Shown one piece after another: positions 1 through 9,232 of a stretch of 64,000 nt of DNA. A model generated the notes under the pieces. The model ran no database searches and had not been told where the DNA came from. It saw nothing but the letters and a program-made list of their open reading frames with translations. The stretch comes from Sediminihabitans luteus (lineage in GTDB: Bacteria; Actinomycetota; Actinomycetes; Actinomycetales; Cellulomonadaceae): the NCBI RefSeq assembly GCF_002797595.1, contig NZ_PGFE01000001.1, forward strand, positions 248,001-312,000, given 5' to 3'. Position 1 is the first letter of the stretch. Each line of letters begins with the position of its first letter. A program made the position numbers and the translations under genes.

Positions 1-1
1 A

Positions 2-35
2 CTCGCTCGGCGCATGACAGTGCCCACCGAGCGAG
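2..35. repeat. Short inverted repeat at left edge
   Basis: CTCGCTCGG at 2-10 is repeated in inverse as CCGAGCGAG at 27-35, giving a 9-bp stem. It could be the terminator or spacer hairpin of a gene lying left of the window. I see no supportable gene between position 1 and 273. Confidence 0.4.
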
Positions 36-273
36 CACCCTTCGATCCGCATCGCTCAAGGTCTGGATCGACACCATGCGGTGAGCATACGCGGCAAGGT
101 CACGCCACGGGCGTCACGGCGGATGAGCGATGGCCCAGGGCCCGACTCGCTCGTCGAACCTGAATTCGACCACGTCCCGGCACACCAACCTCTGGGGGGA
201 AAGTGCACCATATCGGCGCTCGCAGCCCCTCAAGACTCCTACGCTGCAGCGATCGTCAGGGCGTGGCTGCGGC

Positions 274-750
274 TCACGAGGCAGGCAGCGGCTTCACCAT
301 GATCAAGCAGGGGGTGCCTTCACCCCAGAGCGCGGTCTCCTCCAGCGACAGAAAGCCCCACCGCTCGTAGAAGTGACGAGTGCGCGCATATCCGGGATCA
401 GGGTGCGAGGCTCCGAGCGTCTTCACCTGCAACAGCCGCACCCCACGGCGAACCGCATCGTCTTCGACAGCCCTGAGCATTGCCGTGCCGACGCCGGTCC
501 CGTGCACCGACCGGTCGACGACGATGAGGTGCACTTCAGCGACATGCGGAAAGTGGCGATCGATCAGCGTGACACCGACGACCATTCCCTCGTCGTTGCG
601 GACCGTCCATGTCTCCTTGGACCGAGCTGCTTCGATGTACTCCTCGTTGGAGTCCGGCTGCGCGAACCACTCGGGGACCGTGGTGAGCAACCTCGCGACG
701 TCCTCGGGCACCTGCTGGTCGAGCCCAGCAACCCATGCAGTGCTGCTCAT
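274..750 (-). CDS. GNAT-family N-acetyltransferase
   Basis: A 158-residue protein of GNAT size that would transfer an acetyl group from acetyl-CoA to an unknown amine. The central stretch HLIVVDRSVHGTGVGTAML (about residues 74-92) matches GNAT motif A, the acetyl-CoA pyrophosphate loop in a Q/R-x-x-G-x-G/A arrangement. A later ARTHFYERWGF-like stretch matches motif B (here RHFYERWGF). The ATG start overlaps the stop of higA by 4 nt (ATGA), so it is probably translated with the toxin-antitoxin pair as the last gene of a minus-strand operon. The substrate is unknown; it could be a TA-associated modifier or simply a passenger. Confidence 0.8.
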   Translation of the reverse strand: MSSTAWVAGLDQQVPEDVARLLTTVPEWFAQPDSNEEYIEAARSKETWTVRNDEGMVVGVTLIDRHFPHVAEVHLIVVDRSVHGTGVGTAMLRAVEDDAVRRGVRLLQVKTLGASHPDPGYARTRHFYERWGFLSLEETALWGEGTPCLIMVKPLPAS

Positions 751-1067
751 GCGACCGCGAGAGGCGTGATCGCTGCAACCGTGTCGCGCAGTGCACGGCG
801 TTCGAGCCGGAGCTCGTAGTTCGACTGCAGGTTCATCCAGAACTCCTCGGACGTCCCGAAGTAGCGCGCCAGACGGATCGCCGTATCAGCGGTGATCCCC
901 CGCTTGCCGTGCACGATCTCGTTGATCCGGCGCGGCGGCACGCCGATGGACACGGCAAGCCTGTTCTGAGTGATCCCGAAGCCCTCGATGAAATCCTCCA
1001 TCAGGATCTCCCCCGGGTGGATCGGTTCGATCAGGCTGCTCTCAGTGATAGTCGACGAGCTCGACAT
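747..1067 (-). CDS. higA: HigA-type antitoxin (XRE/HTH)
   Basis: This is the antitoxin of a HigBA type II toxin-antitoxin module. The sequence IHPGEILMEDFIEGFGITQ followed by an XRE helix-turn-helix (NRLAVSIGVPPRRINEIVHGKR) and DTAIRLARYFGTSEEFWMNLQ is the characteristic HigA/VapI pattern. I place the start at the ATG at 1067 because a strong Shine-Dalgarno GGAGGT lies 7 nt upstream at 1075-1080. The in-frame ATG five codons earlier (1082) has no ribosome site. The start lies inside higB, so the two genes overlap by 26 nt in toxin-first order. HigA proteins normally repress their own promoter. Confidence 0.88.
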   Translation of the reverse strand: MSSSSTITESSLIEPIHPGEILMEDFIEGFGITQNRLAVSIGVPPRRINEIVHGKRGITADTAIRLARYFGTSEEFWMNLQSNYELRLERRALRDTVAAITPLAVA

Positions 1068-1323
1068 CTTCCGCACCTCCATCTCGCCAGACGAAGCAGA
1101 GACGCCATTGCGCGTTCACGCGGATGCTGTGCTGCCCGCGTCGGTCGCCGACCAGACGCTCCAGGTGGTTGCCTGGCGGGACCCTGAGGTCCTCGACATC
1201 CTTCGCCGCATGAATCAACTCGAGCTTCCGCAATGCCGCCCGCTGTACCGTCCGGTCGACGCGCTTGACGTACTGCTCGTGCCAGATGTGCTCGGTGTCC
1301 TTGCTGCCGAACGATCTGATCAC
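1042..1323 (-). CDS. higB: HigB-type mRNA interferase toxin
   Basis: A 93-residue RelE/HigB-family toxin, which in characterised members cleaves mRNA at the ribosome. The fold signature is visible: a helical N-terminal half (DTEHIWHEQYVKRVDRTVQ), then the beta-strand segment GNHLERLVGDRRGQHSIRVN and the terminal strand WRLCFVWRDGGAEDVELVDYH. This matches family members such as HigB of Proteus Rts1 in order and length. The start is a GTG 33 nt after the ychF stop. An AT-richer stretch with TATACC at 1332-1337 precedes it and is the likely promoter and autoregulation site, so the module need not depend on ychF transcription. Confidence 0.88.
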   Translation of the reverse strand: MIRSFGSKDTEHIWHEQYVKRVDRTVQRAALRKLELIHAAKDVEDLRVPPGNHLERLVGDRRGQHSIRVNAQWRLCFVWRDGGAEDVELVDYH

Positions 1324-1356
1324 ACGACCAGGGTATAACGGACACCGTCAATAACG

Positions 1357-2442
1357 CTAGACGTTAAACCGGAACTCCACCACGTCGCCGTCCGCCATCA
1401 CGTAGTCCTTGCCCTCGACGCGAGCCTTGCCCGCGGCGCGCGCGGCGGCGACCGAGCCCGCCTCGACGAGGTCGTCGAACGAGATGACCTCGGCCTTGAT
1501 GAAGCCGCGCTCGAAGTCGGTGTGGATGACGCCCGCCGCCTGGGGTGCGGTCCAGCCCCGGTGGATCGTCCACGCGCGCGACTCCTTGGGGCCGGCCGTG
1601 AGGTAGGTCTGCAGGCCGAGGGTCTCGAAGCCGACGCGCGCGAGCTGGTCGAGCCCTGCCTCGTCCTGGCCCGAGTCGGCGAGCATCTCGGCGGCCTCGT
1701 CGGGCTCGAGCTCGACGAGCTCGGACTCGAACTTCGCGTCGAGGAAGATCGCCTGCGCGGGCGCCACGAGGTCGCGCAGCGCCTGCTTGCGCTCCTCGTC
1801 GGCCAGGCCCGCGTCGTCGGTGTTGAACACGTAGATGAACGGCTTGGCGGTCAGGAGCTGGAAGCTCGCGACGTCGGCCAGGTCGAGGCCTGCGGCCGCG
1901 GCGCCCTGGAAGAGCGTCGTTCCCTCCTCGAGGATCTTCTGGGCCTTCTGAGCCGCCTCGACGAGCGCCGGGTCGCCCTTCTTGATCTTGACCTCCTTCT
2001 CGAGGCGCGGCAGCGTCTTCTCGAGGGTCTGGAGGTCGGCCAGGATAAGCTCGGTGCTGATGGTCTCGATGTCGCCCGCCGAGTCGACGGACCCGTCGAC
2101 GCGCAGCACGTCCGGGTCGTCGAACGCGCGCGTGACCTGGCAGATCGCCTCGGCCTCGCGGATGTTCGCGAGGAACTTGTTGCCGAGTCCCTCGCCCTCG
2201 CTCGCGCCCTTGACGATGCCCGCGATGTCGACGAACGACACGGTCGCCGGCAGGATCCGCTCGCTGCCGAAGATCTCCGCGAGCGTGCCGAGCCGCGGGT
2301 CGGGCAGCGGGACGACGCCGACGTTCGGCTCGATCGTCGCGAACGGGTAGTTCGCGGCGAGCACGTTGTTGCGCGTCAGGGCGTTGAAGAGGGTGGACTT
2401 GCCGACGTTGGGCAGGCCGACGATGCCGATAGTGAGAGCCAC
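1357..2442 (-). CDS. ychF: Redox-regulated ATPase/GTPase YchF (Obg family)
   Basis: A 361-residue protein of full family length. The G1 motif GLPNVGKST is at residues 9-17 and G3 DIAG at 72-75, followed by GIVKGASEGEGLGNKFL, which is diagnostic of YchF. In place of canonical NKxD is NTDD, the altered G4 site typical of the family, which makes these proteins bind ATP as well as GTP. The C-terminal TGS-type domain ends in DYVMADGDVVEFRFNV, the normal YchF end. It is ribosome-associated and linked to stress responses in other bacteria. The start is GTG; a TAGACT box at 2451-2456 lies 8 nt upstream, consistent with a leaderless or very short-leader transcript. Confidence 0.96.
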   Translation of the reverse strand: MALTIGIVGLPNVGKSTLFNALTRNNVLAANYPFATIEPNVGVVPLPDPRLGTLAEIFGSERILPATVSFVDIAGIVKGASEGEGLGNKFLANIREAEAICQVTRAFDDPDVLRVDGSVDSAGDIETISTELILADLQTLEKTLPRLEKEVKIKKGDPALVEAAQKAQKILEEGTTLFQGAAAAGLDLADVASFQLLTAKPFIYVFNTDDAGLADEERKQALRDLVAPAQAIFLDAKFESELVELEPDEAAEMLADSGQDEAGLDQLARVGFETLGLQTYLTAGPKESRAWTIHRGWTAPQAAGVIHTDFERGFIKAEVISFDDLVEAGSVAAARAAGKARVEGKDYVMADGDVVEFRFNV

Positions 2443-2470
2443 GTGTCCAGAGTCTACGTGCCGGGGCGCC

Positions 2471-4051
2471 TCAGGCGTACGACAGCACGCGCTGCAGCAG
2501 CTCGGGGCCGCGCGCGTCGAGCAGGCGCCCGCCCACGCGCACGCCCGCCACGAGCGTGCCCGCGCCGAGCACGACCCCGACCAGCGCCGTCGTCCACCCG
2601 AGGGCTCCCCCGCCCTGCCAGAGCGCGACGCCCGCGAGGACCGTGACCGGGAGCGTCACCACGCCGGAGGCGGCCAGGCCCACGAGCTGCGCCACGAGGG
2701 CCGCGGTGCCCGCACCCTGCGGCGACTTGAACGGGCTGTCCCCCGGCTTGGGCACGGGGTACGGGACGAGGGCCGAGACCACGGACGAGACCGCGAGGGA
2801 CGCGCCGAGGACGCCGAGCGCGACCCCCAGCGCGACGGGGACGAGGTCCCAGCGGCCCGAGAGCGCGGCCGCCGCCAGCACGAGACCCACCACGAGCGGC
2901 GCGCCCGCGGCGAGCACAGGCACGCACCGGCCCCAGCGGTCGTCGCGACCCCGCACGCCCGCCGCGACGTGCAGCGCGAACGCGGTGTGGTCGTAGGCGA
3001 TCTCGTTCGACAGCCCGAAGCCGAGGAACCACGCCACGACAGGGCCGGCGACCAGCAGCCACGGCGTGCTCAGGTCGCCCCCGGTCAGCGCGACGACGGC
3101 CACCGGGACGATCAGCAGGATCGTCAGGGACGCCGCGTAGCGCGGGTCGCGCACCCAGTACGTCGCCGCGCGCGCCGCGACCGCGCCCCAGGGCGTCGCC
3201 GGGACCCGGCCGAACCAGCCGAGCCCCTCCTGCCTGCGCGCGTCCCCCTGGTGGGCGGGCCGCTCCGCGGACCGCACGAGCGCCGCGCCCCACAGCCACC
3301 ACGCCGCCGCGACGGTCGCCACGCACAGGGCCAGGCGTGCCACGAGAGCCGGCCAGGCGCCGTCCGCCACGTCGCCCGCGAGCGCCCACGGCGCACCGAA
3401 CGGCGTCCAGCCGAGGACCGTCCCGAGGTCCGAGAGGAACGCGCCGACGTCGTCCGACACGATCGAGAACCCATTCGAGACGCGCACGAACCCGAGCCAG
3501 AGCGCGGCCATGACGACCACGCCCAGGATCGTGAGCGCCTCGCGGGTGCGGCGCCGCTCCAGGAGCGGCGCGAGAGCCGCCGAGAGCGCGCGCGAGCCGA
3601 GCACGCTCGTCGCGACGCCGAGCACCGCGCCGACCACGGCGACGGGGATGAGCGCGGGCCGGGCGAGCCACGCGAGGGTCGACCCGGCGGCGAGGACCAC
3701 GAGCGCGGCGCCGCCGATCCCGACGAGCGCGCCGAGCGCGAGGCCGTTCACGAGCGTGCGCCGGTCGATGCCGAGCGTCACGAACCGCGCCGGGTCGAGC
3801 GTCGCGTCGCTGCCGAACGCGATGAGCGGGCCGAACCACCACCCGGCGACGAGGAGCGCGCCGAGCGCGACGACGACGTCGGGCGCGAGGTCGGGCGCGG
3901 CGAGGCCGAGCGCCGCGGAGCCGGCGGCGAGCATCACGCACACCCCCAGCACGTACAGCGCGCCGAGCACGAACAGCACGGTCTGCCAGGCGCTGCGCCG
4001 GAACCCGTTGACGAGCAGCGTGACCTTGAGCCTTACGAGGTGCGCAACCAC
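2471..4051 (-). CDS. ABC-2 type exporter permease, large
   Basis: A 526-residue polytopic membrane protein with about a dozen hydrophobic segments, beginning LVRLKVTLLVNGFRRSAWQT. It would form the membrane channel for the ATPase encoded immediately upstream. The GTG start at 4051 lies inside the ATPase gene (19-nt overlap), and a strong GGAGGG ribosome site sits at 4058-4063 with 6 nt spacing, which decides this start. The reading frame stays open far upstream, but that part is only the antisense-phase shadow of the ATPase gene. The substrate is not evident from sequence. Confidence 0.8.
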   Translation of the reverse strand: MVAHLVRLKVTLLVNGFRRSAWQTVLFVLGALYVLGVCVMLAAGSAALGLAAPDLAPDVVVALGALLVAGWWFGPLIAFGSDATLDPARFVTLGIDRRTLVNGLALGALVGIGGAALVVLAAGSTLAWLARPALIPVAVVGAVLGVATSVLGSRALSAALAPLLERRRTREALTILGVVVMAALWLGFVRVSNGFSIVSDDVGAFLSDLGTVLGWTPFGAPWALAGDVADGAWPALVARLALCVATVAAAWWLWGAALVRSAERPAHQGDARRQEGLGWFGRVPATPWGAVAARAATYWVRDPRYAASLTILLIVPVAVVALTGGDLSTPWLLVAGPVVAWFLGFGLSNEIAYDHTAFALHVAAGVRGRDDRWGRCVPVLAAGAPLVVGLVLAAAALSGRWDLVPVALGVALGVLGASLAVSSVVSALVPYPVPKPGDSPFKSPQGAGTAALVAQLVGLAASGVVTLPVTVLAGVALWQGGGALGWTTALVGVVLGAGTLVAGVRVGGRLLDARGPELLQRVLSYA

Positions 4052-4797
4052 GCGAGGCCCTCCGTGCTCTGTCGTCCGCCCACGAGCTCGACGAACCGGT
4101 CCTCGAGCGAGTCGCCCGCGCGGACCTCGTCGACCGTGCCGGCGGCCAGGACGTGGCCGGCGGCGACCACGGCCACGTGGTCGCACATGCGCTGCACGAG
4201 GTCCATGACGTGCGACGAGACGATCACGGTGCCGCCCGTGCGCACGTACGCGGTCAGGATGTCGCGGATGTTCGCGGCCGAGACCGGGTCGACCGCCTCG
4301 AACGGCTCGTCGAGCACGAGCAGCTCGGGCGCGTGCACGAGCGCGGTCGCGAGCGCGACCTTCTTGGTCATGCCCGCCGAGTAGTCGACCACGAGCCGGC
4401 CCGCGGCATCGGTCAGGTCGAGCGCGGCGAGGAGGTCGTCGGTGCGCTGCGCGACGACGTCGCGGTCCATGCCCCGCAGCAGCCCCGCGTAGGTGATGAG
4501 CTGGGCGCCGGTGAGGCGGTCGAACAGGCGCACGCCGTCGGGCAGCACGCCGAGCGTGCGCTTGACCGCGTCGGGCTCGGACCACAGGTCCCGCCCGTGC
4601 ACCGCGACCGTGCCCGCATCGGGCCGCAGCAGACCCGTGGCCATCGACAGCGTGGTCGTCTTGCCCGCCCCGTTGGGGCCCACGACCCCGTAGAACGAGC
4701 CGCGCGGCACGTCGAGCGAGATGCCGTGCACCGCGATCGTGTCGCCGAACTTCTTCCACAGTCCGCGCAGCGCGAGCGCGGGCACCCCTGAGTCCAT
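4033..4797 (-). CDS. ABC transporter ATP-binding protein
   Basis: A 254-residue ABC ATPase. Walker A is GPNGAGKTTT (about residues 40-49), the signature loop is DYSAGMTKKVALA, a degenerate LSGGQ typical of ABC-2 exporters, and Walker B is LLVLDEPFEAVDP. A later histidine switch is in VIVSSHVMD. It pairs with the large permease that starts within its 3' end. Transcription appears leaderless: a TAGGAT box at 4804-4809 ends exactly 6 nt before the ATG. Confidence 0.93.
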   Translation of the reverse strand: MDSGVPALALRGLWKKFGDTIAVHGISLDVPRGSFYGVVGPNGAGKTTTLSMATGLLRPDAGTVAVHGRDLWSEPDAVKRTLGVLPDGVRLFDRLTGAQLITYAGLLRGMDRDVVAQRTDDLLAALDLTDAAGRLVVDYSAGMTKKVALATALVHAPELLVLDEPFEAVDPVSAANIRDILTAYVRTGGTVIVSSHVMDLVQRMCDHVAVVAAGHVLAAGTVDEVRAGDSLEDRFVELVGGRQSTEGLAWLRTS

Positions 4798-4803
4798 CGG
4801 CGC

Positions 4804-4809
4804 ATCCTA
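4804..4809 (-). promoter_or_regulatory. Leaderless -10 box of ABC exporter operon
   Basis: TAGGAT (minus strand) is followed by 6 nt and then the ATG of the ABC ATPase. This is the geometry of a leaderless actinobacterial promoter. No clear -35 element is seen. Confidence 0.6.
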
Positions 4810-4919
4810 TGCGTCGCGCCCCGTCCGGTCCACGACGTCCGTCCCGTTCGTCCGGCCACGGGGTGTCGGACGGCGCGTCGCGGCCCGGTCTGTCGGTGGC
4901 CGCTGGCAAGGTGCGGGCC

Positions 4920-6386
4920 ATGGACATCCCACTGCTGCTCCTCGTCGTGCTCGTCCTCGGTGCGCTGCTCGTCGGCGCGTGCGTCGGCTACCTGTGGCGC
5001 AGGGTCCAGGACGGCGACGCGCGGCGCAGCGCCGACGGCGAGATCGCCCGCCTGCGGGCCGAGCTCCAGGGCTCGCGGCGCGAGTCCGAGCTGCAGCTGC
5101 GGGCCGCGCGCGAGGAGCAGGAGATCGCGGCGCGCCGGTTCGGCGACCTCGCGTCCAAGGCGCTCGCGCAGAACAACGAGCAGTTCCTCACGCTCGCGCA
5201 GCAGCGGCTCGCGCAGTCCACGACCCGCAACGACGAGGCGCTCGCGCAGCGCGAGGCGTCGTTCCGTGCGCTGCTCGAGCCGATCGGCACGAGCCTCGAG
5301 CGCGTGCGTGCCGAGGTCGCCGCGCAGGAGAAGCAGCGCATCGCGCTCGACTCCAGGCTGACCGAGAACATGCGCGGGCTCACCGAGGTCTCGGCCGAGC
5401 TGCGCAAGGGCACGAGCGACCTCGTGACGGCGCTGCGCTCGTCGCAGGAGCGCGGTGCGTGGGGCGAGCTGCAGCTGCGCCGCGTCGTCGAGGTCGCCGG
5501 GATGATCGAGCAGGTCGACTTCGACGTCCAGGTCCAGGCGACCACGCCCGACGGCACGGTGCTGCGGCCCGACATGGTCGTGCGGCTCGCGGGCGGCAAG
5601 AGCATCGTCGTGGACTCCAAGGTCGCGTTCCTCGGCTACCTCGAGGCGCAGCAGGCCGACGACCCGGCGCGCCGCGAGGAGCGTCTCGACGCGCACGTGC
5701 GGCACGTGAGAAAGCACGTCGACGACCTCGCGTCCAAGCGCTACTGGGACCTGTTCGACCACACGCCCGAGTTCGTCGTCATGTTCGTGCCTGCCGAGGC
5801 GTTCCTCTCGGCCGCGCTCGAGCGCGACCCCTCCCTCATGGAGGACGCCGCGCGCCGCAACGTGATCCTCGCGAGCCCCATGACGCTCCTCGCGTTGCTG
5901 CGCACGGTCGCGTACTCGTGGCGCCAGCAGGCGCTCGCCGACAACGCCCAGCAGGTGCTGCGCGTCGGCAAGGAGCTGCACTCGCGGCTGGTGACCATGA
6001 CGGGCCACGTGACGAAGATGGGCCGCTCGCTCGAGGCCTCGACCAAGGCCTACAACCAGATGGTCGGCTCGCTCGAGCGCAACGTGCTCACCTCGGCCCG
6101 CCGCATGGTCGAGCTGCAGGTCGTCGACCGACGTGAGGAGATCCCCGAGCCCCAGGGCATCGAGGAGACGCCGCGCCCGATCACCAAGGGCGAGCTGCTC
6201 GCCGCCGAGGAGGGCGGCGTGGTCGCGATCGGCGAGCGGGACGAGGCGTACCTCGCCGGCGAGGCTGCGGTACGCGAGCCGCGGCACCCGGGCGCGGGGC
6301 AGTCGACCCGGGCGCAGGTGAGCGGCGGGCCGTCGAACGGCGGGCACGCCGACGACGAGCACGACGACGCCGAGGCGTCCGCCTGA
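4920..6386 (+). CDS. rmuC: DNA recombination protein RmuC homologue
   Basis: A 488-residue RmuC-family protein. It starts with an N-terminal membrane anchor (about residues 2-24) and continues as a long coiled coil rich in Arg/Glu/Gln (about 30-160). The RmuC core follows: SSQERGAWGELQLRRVVEVAGM, then VVDSKVAFLGYLEA, then FVPAEAFLSAALERDPSLME and ILASPMTLLALLRTVAYSWRQ. RmuC limits genome rearrangement in E. coli and has a nuclease-like fold. I start at the ATG at 4920 because the anchor begins there; the frame extends 37 codons upstream but that region holds the divergent ABC promoter. The C-terminal tail is low-complexity and acidic. Confidence 0.93.
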   Translation: MDIPLLLLVVLVLGALLVGACVGYLWRRVQDGDARRSADGEIARLRAELQGSRRESELQLRAAREEQEIAARRFGDLASKALAQNNEQFLTLAQQRLAQSTTRNDEALAQREASFRALLEPIGTSLERVRAEVAAQEKQRIALDSRLTENMRGLTEVSAELRKGTSDLVTALRSSQERGAWGELQLRRVVEVAGMIEQVDFDVQVQATTPDGTVLRPDMVVRLAGGKSIVVDSKVAFLGYLEAQQADDPARREERLDAHVRHVRKHVDDLASKRYWDLFDHTPEFVVMFVPAEAFLSAALERDPSLMEDAARRNVILASPMTLLALLRTVAYSWRQQALADNAQQVLRVGKELHSRLVTMTGHVTKMGRSLEASTKAYNQMVGSLERNVLTSARRMVELQVVDRREEIPEPQGIEETPRPITKGELLAAEEGGVVAIGERDEAYLAGEAAVREPRHPGAGQSTRAQVSGGPSNGGHADDEHDDAEASA

Positions 6387-6423
6387 CGCGCGGACCCTGC
6401 CCGAGGTCAGACGCCGCCCGGGG

Positions 6424-7470
6424 TCAGACGGGGTCGACCTGCAGCGACCGGCGCCCCTCGCGCGGCGGCATCGTGCCGCGCAGCTCGCGCGGCAGCGAGA
6501 ACATGAGGTCCTCGGTCGCGGTGCGCACCTCCTGCACGTCGGCGTAGCCGCGCTCCGCGAGCTGGCGCAGCACGTCGTCGACGAGGATCTCGGGCACCGA
6601 CGCGCCCGACGTGACGCCCACCGTGGTCACGCCGTCGAACCAGGCGTCCTCGATCTCGGCCGCACGGTCGACACGATACGAGGTACGCGCACCGGCGCCG
6701 AGCGCGACCTCGACGAGCCGCACCGAGTTCGACGAGTTCGCCGAGCCGACCACGATGACGAGGTCGCACTCGGGCGCGAGCTTCTTGACCGCGACCTGCC
6801 GGTTCTGCGTCGCGTAGCAGATGTCGTCCGAGGGCGGGTCCTGCAGCGTCGGGAACTTCTCGCGCAGCCGGCGCACGGTCTCCATCGTCTCGTCGACCGA
6901 GAGCGTGGTCTGCGAGATCCACACGACCTTGGACGGGTCGCGCACCACGACGTCCTCGACCGCGTCCGGGCTGTCCACGACCTGCACGTGGTCGGGCGCC
7001 TCGCCCGCGGTGCCCTCGACCTCCTCGTGGCCCTCGTGGCCGATGAGCAGGATGTCGAAGTCGTCGCGCGCGAACCGCACGGCCTCCTTGTGCACCTTGG
7101 TCACGAGCGGGCACGTCGCGTCGATCGTGTCGAGGTTGCGCGCCGCGGCGGCCTCCTTGACCGCGGGCGAGACGCCGTGCGCCGAGAACACGACCCGCGC
7201 ACCCTCGGGCACCTCGTCGGTCTCGTCGACGAAGATCGCGCCGCGGTCGGCGAGCGTCTCGACGACGTGCTTGTTGTGGACGATCTCCTTGCGCACGTAC
7301 ACGGGCGCGCCGTAGTGCTCGAGCGCCTTCTCGACCGCGATCACGGCGCGGTCCACGCCGGCGCAGTACCCGCGCGGGGCCGCGAGAAGCACGCGCCGCG
7401 CGGGAGCCTCGGGGGCGGTCGTGGTGCGGTCGGCGGCGTCGGGGAGTGCGTCGGGGGTCGAGGAGGTCAC
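6424..7470 (-). CDS. ispH: 4-hydroxy-3-methylbut-2-enyl diphosphate reductase
   Basis: IspH, the last enzyme of the non-mevalonate isoprenoid pathway, converts HMBPP to isopentenyl and dimethylallyl diphosphate using a 4Fe-4S cluster. The three cluster cysteines are visible: C36 in PRGYCAGV, C120 in IDATCPLV and C218 in [11 protein letters not shown]. The substrate-binding motifs AHGVSP, HEGHEEV and [10 protein letters not shown] are present. Length 348 includes a 25-residue disordered N-terminus common in actinobacteria. The GTG start at 7470 is preceded by a leaderless-type box. The gene is transcribed divergently from xseA. Confidence 0.97.
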   Translation of the reverse strand: MTSSTPDALPDAADRTTTAPEAPARRVLLAAPRGYCAGVDRAVIAVEKALEHYGAPVYVRKEIVHNKHVVETLADRGAIFVDETDEVPEGARVVFSAHGVSPAVKEAAAARNLDTIDATCPLVTKVHKEAVRFARDDFDILLIGHEGHEEVEGTAGEAPDHVQVVDSPDAVEDVVVRDPSKVVWISQTTLSVDETMETVRRLREKFPTLQDPPSDDICYATQNRQVAVKKLAPECDLVIVVGSANSSNSVRLVEVALGAGARTSYRVDRAAEIEDAWFDGVTTVGVTSGASVPEILVDDVLRQLAERGYADVQEVRTATEDLMFSLPRELRGTMPPREGRRSLQVDPV

Positions 7471-7477
7471 GCCGACC

Positions 7478-7483
7478 AGTCTA
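7478..7483 (-). promoter_or_regulatory. Leaderless -10 box of ispH
   Basis: TAGACT on the minus strand is separated by 7 nt from the GTG start of ispH. This fixes the chosen start and suggests a transcript without a 5' leader. Confidence 0.6.
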
Positions 7484-7541
7484 GGAGACGTCGCGCACGC
7501 GGCGTTCGCCCGTGTCGGTGCCGTGCGGCACAGTGGTCCCC

Positions 7542-8786
7542 GTGAGCGACGAGACGACCGTGCCCGCGCGGCTCCCCGAGAAGGCCCTGGACACGTCGCC
7601 CGAGCACCCGTGGCCCGTGCGCCTGCTCGCGGGCAAGATCGCCGCGTACGTGGACCGCATGGCGCCCGTGTGGGTCGAGGGGCAGGTCGTGCAGCTCAAC
7701 CGGCGCGCGGGCATCTCGTTCCTGACGCTGCGCGACACCGACCTCGACCAGTCGCTGTCGGTCTCGGCCCCCACACGGACGGTCGACGCGGCCGCGGTGC
7801 CCCTTGCCGAGGGATCCCACGTCGTCGTGCACGCCAAGGCGCAGTACTGGGTCAAGCGCGGCACGCTCCAGATGCAGGCCCGGGAGTTCCGCACGGTCGG
7901 GGTCGGCGAGCTGCTCGCGCGCATCGAGGCGCTGCGCCGCGTGCTCGCGGACGAGGGACTGTTCGACGCGAGCCGCAAACGACCGCTGCCGTTCCTGCCC
8001 TCGGTGGTCGGGCTCGTGTGCGGGCGCGGGTCCAAGGCCGAGCACGACGTCGTCGTCAACGCGCAGGCGCGCTGGCCGCAGGTCCGGTTCGAGACCCGCG
8101 AGGTCGCGGTCCAGGGCGCGGACGCCGTGCCTCAGGTCTCGGCCGCGATCGAGGAGCTCGACGCCCGGCCCGACGTCGACGTGATCGTGGTCGCGCGTGG
8201 CGGCGGGGCGGTCGAGGACCTCCTGCCGTTCAGCAACGAGCGCCTCGTGCGCGTCGCCGCGGCCTGCCGCACCCCGCTGGTGAGCGCGATCGGCCACGAG
8301 ACCGACGCCCCCCTGCTCGACCTCGTGGCCGACTACCGCGCGTCGACACCCACCGACGCTGCCAAGCGCATCGTGCCCGACGTCGCCGAGGAGCGTCGCG
8401 GGCTGCGGCAGGCGAGCGCGCGCATGCGCTCGGCGGTCGTCTCCCGCGTCGAGCGCGAGCAGCACGGCCTCGACCAGGTCCGCTCGCGTCCCGTGCTCGC
8501 CGACCCCACGACCATCGTCACGACCCGCGAGCGCGACCTCGTCACCGGGCTGCACCGCGCCCGCCAGGCGCTCGACCACCGGCTGCTGCGCGCCGCGGGC
8601 GACGTCGGGCGGCTCGAGGCCCAGGTCCGGGCACTGTCCCCCGCGAGCGTGCTCGACCGCGGCTACGCAGTCGTGCAGGGCCCGGACGGTGCGGTGGTCC
8701 GCTCGCCCGACGACGTCGCGCCCGGCCAGGCCCTGCGCGTGCGGGTCGCGCACGGCGAGCTCGCGGCCACGGTCGCGAGCCCCTGA
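7542..8786 (+). CDS. xseA: Exodeoxyribonuclease VII large subunit
   Basis: XseA, the catalytic subunit of exonuclease VII, degrades single-stranded DNA in mismatch repair and recombination. The N-terminal OB-fold is seen in [23 protein letters not shown]. The conserved catalytic domain has the stretches [41 protein letters not shown] and [30 protein letters not shown]. The coiled-coil C-terminus ends with [15 protein letters not shown] use the GTG at 7542 (VSDETTV); an upstream in-frame GTG at 7512 is possible. CACAGT lies 7 nt before the chosen GTG. xseB follows after 137 nt. Confidence 0.96.
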   Translation: MSDETTVPARLPEKALDTSPEHPWPVRLLAGKIAAYVDRMAPVWVEGQVVQLNRRAGISFLTLRDTDLDQSLSVSAPTRTVDAAAVPLAEGSHVVVHAKAQYWVKRGTLQMQAREFRTVGVGELLARIEALRRVLADEGLFDASRKRPLPFLPSVVGLVCGRGSKAEHDVVVNAQARWPQVRFETREVAVQGADAVPQVSAAIEELDARPDVDVIVVARGGGAVEDLLPFSNERLVRVAAACRTPLVSAIGHETDAPLLDLVADYRASTPTDAAKRIVPDVAEERRGLRQASARMRSAVVSRVEREQHGLDQVRSRPVLADPTTIVTTRERDLVTGLHRARQALDHRLLRAAGDVGRLEAQVRALSPASVLDRGYAVVQGPDGAVVRSPDDVAPGQALRVRVAHGELAATVASP

Positions 8787-8923
8787 CCACGGCACGCACG
8801 GCGCCCACGGACCGACCGACGCACGACAGCGCGCCCGACGGCACGTCCGACCACACACCCCGACCACACACCCGAGACCGCACGCCCCGACAGACCGCGC
8901 ACGACCGCACCGGAGGACCGACC

Positions 8924-9232
8924 ATGAGCGACGCCACGACGCCCACTCCCACGACGCCCACTCCCCCGACCACCACTCCCACGACTCCCATTCCCCCGAT
9001 CCCCGACGCCGACGTCGCGACGCTCGGCTACGAGCAGGCGCGGGACGAGCTCGTGCAGGTCGTCGCGCGCCTCGAGTCGGGCGGCGAGCCGCTCGAGACG
9101 TCGCTCGCGCTGTGGGAGCGCGGCGAGGCGCTGGCCGCGCGGTGCCAGCAGTGGCTCGACGGCGCGCGCGCACGCCTCGACGCGGCCCGGGCCGCCGACG
9201 GCGGCGACTCCGACGGGGGTGAGCGGGCGTGA
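8924..9232 (+). CDS. xseB: Exodeoxyribonuclease VII small subunit
   Basis: A 102-residue XseB, the small regulatory subunit that binds the XseA coiled coil. The family core is [48 protein letters not shown], split across residues of about 36-85. The preceding 26 residues are an unusual Thr/Pro repeat tract (see 8934-9000). A GGAGG ribosome site at 8912-8916 lies 7 nt upstream of the ATG. The stop overlaps the start of the downstream sugar kinase (GTGA), implying coupled translation. Confidence 0.95.
   Translation: MSDATTPTPTTPTPPTTTPTTPIPPIPDADVATLGYEQARDELVQVVARLESGGEPLETSLALWERGEALAARCQQWLDGARARLDAARAADGGDSDGGERA
8934..9000 (+). repeat. Degenerate ACGCCCACTCCC tandem repeat in xseB
   Basis: A run of imperfect 12-15 bp units of the ACGACGCCCACTCCC type encodes the Thr-Pro-rich N-terminal extension of XseB. 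The tract looks like slippage-generated coding sequence. Confidence 0.7.

Noticed and set aside
1-273. A small gene in the first 273 bases
   Set aside because: Open frames exist, but they show no codon bias or motifs and overlap the GNAT gene's 3' end.
4052-4927. 818-residue ABC permease starting upstream of the ATPase
   Set aside because: The extra part is antisense-phase shadow of the ATPase gene; a GGAGGG site defines the GTG at 4051.
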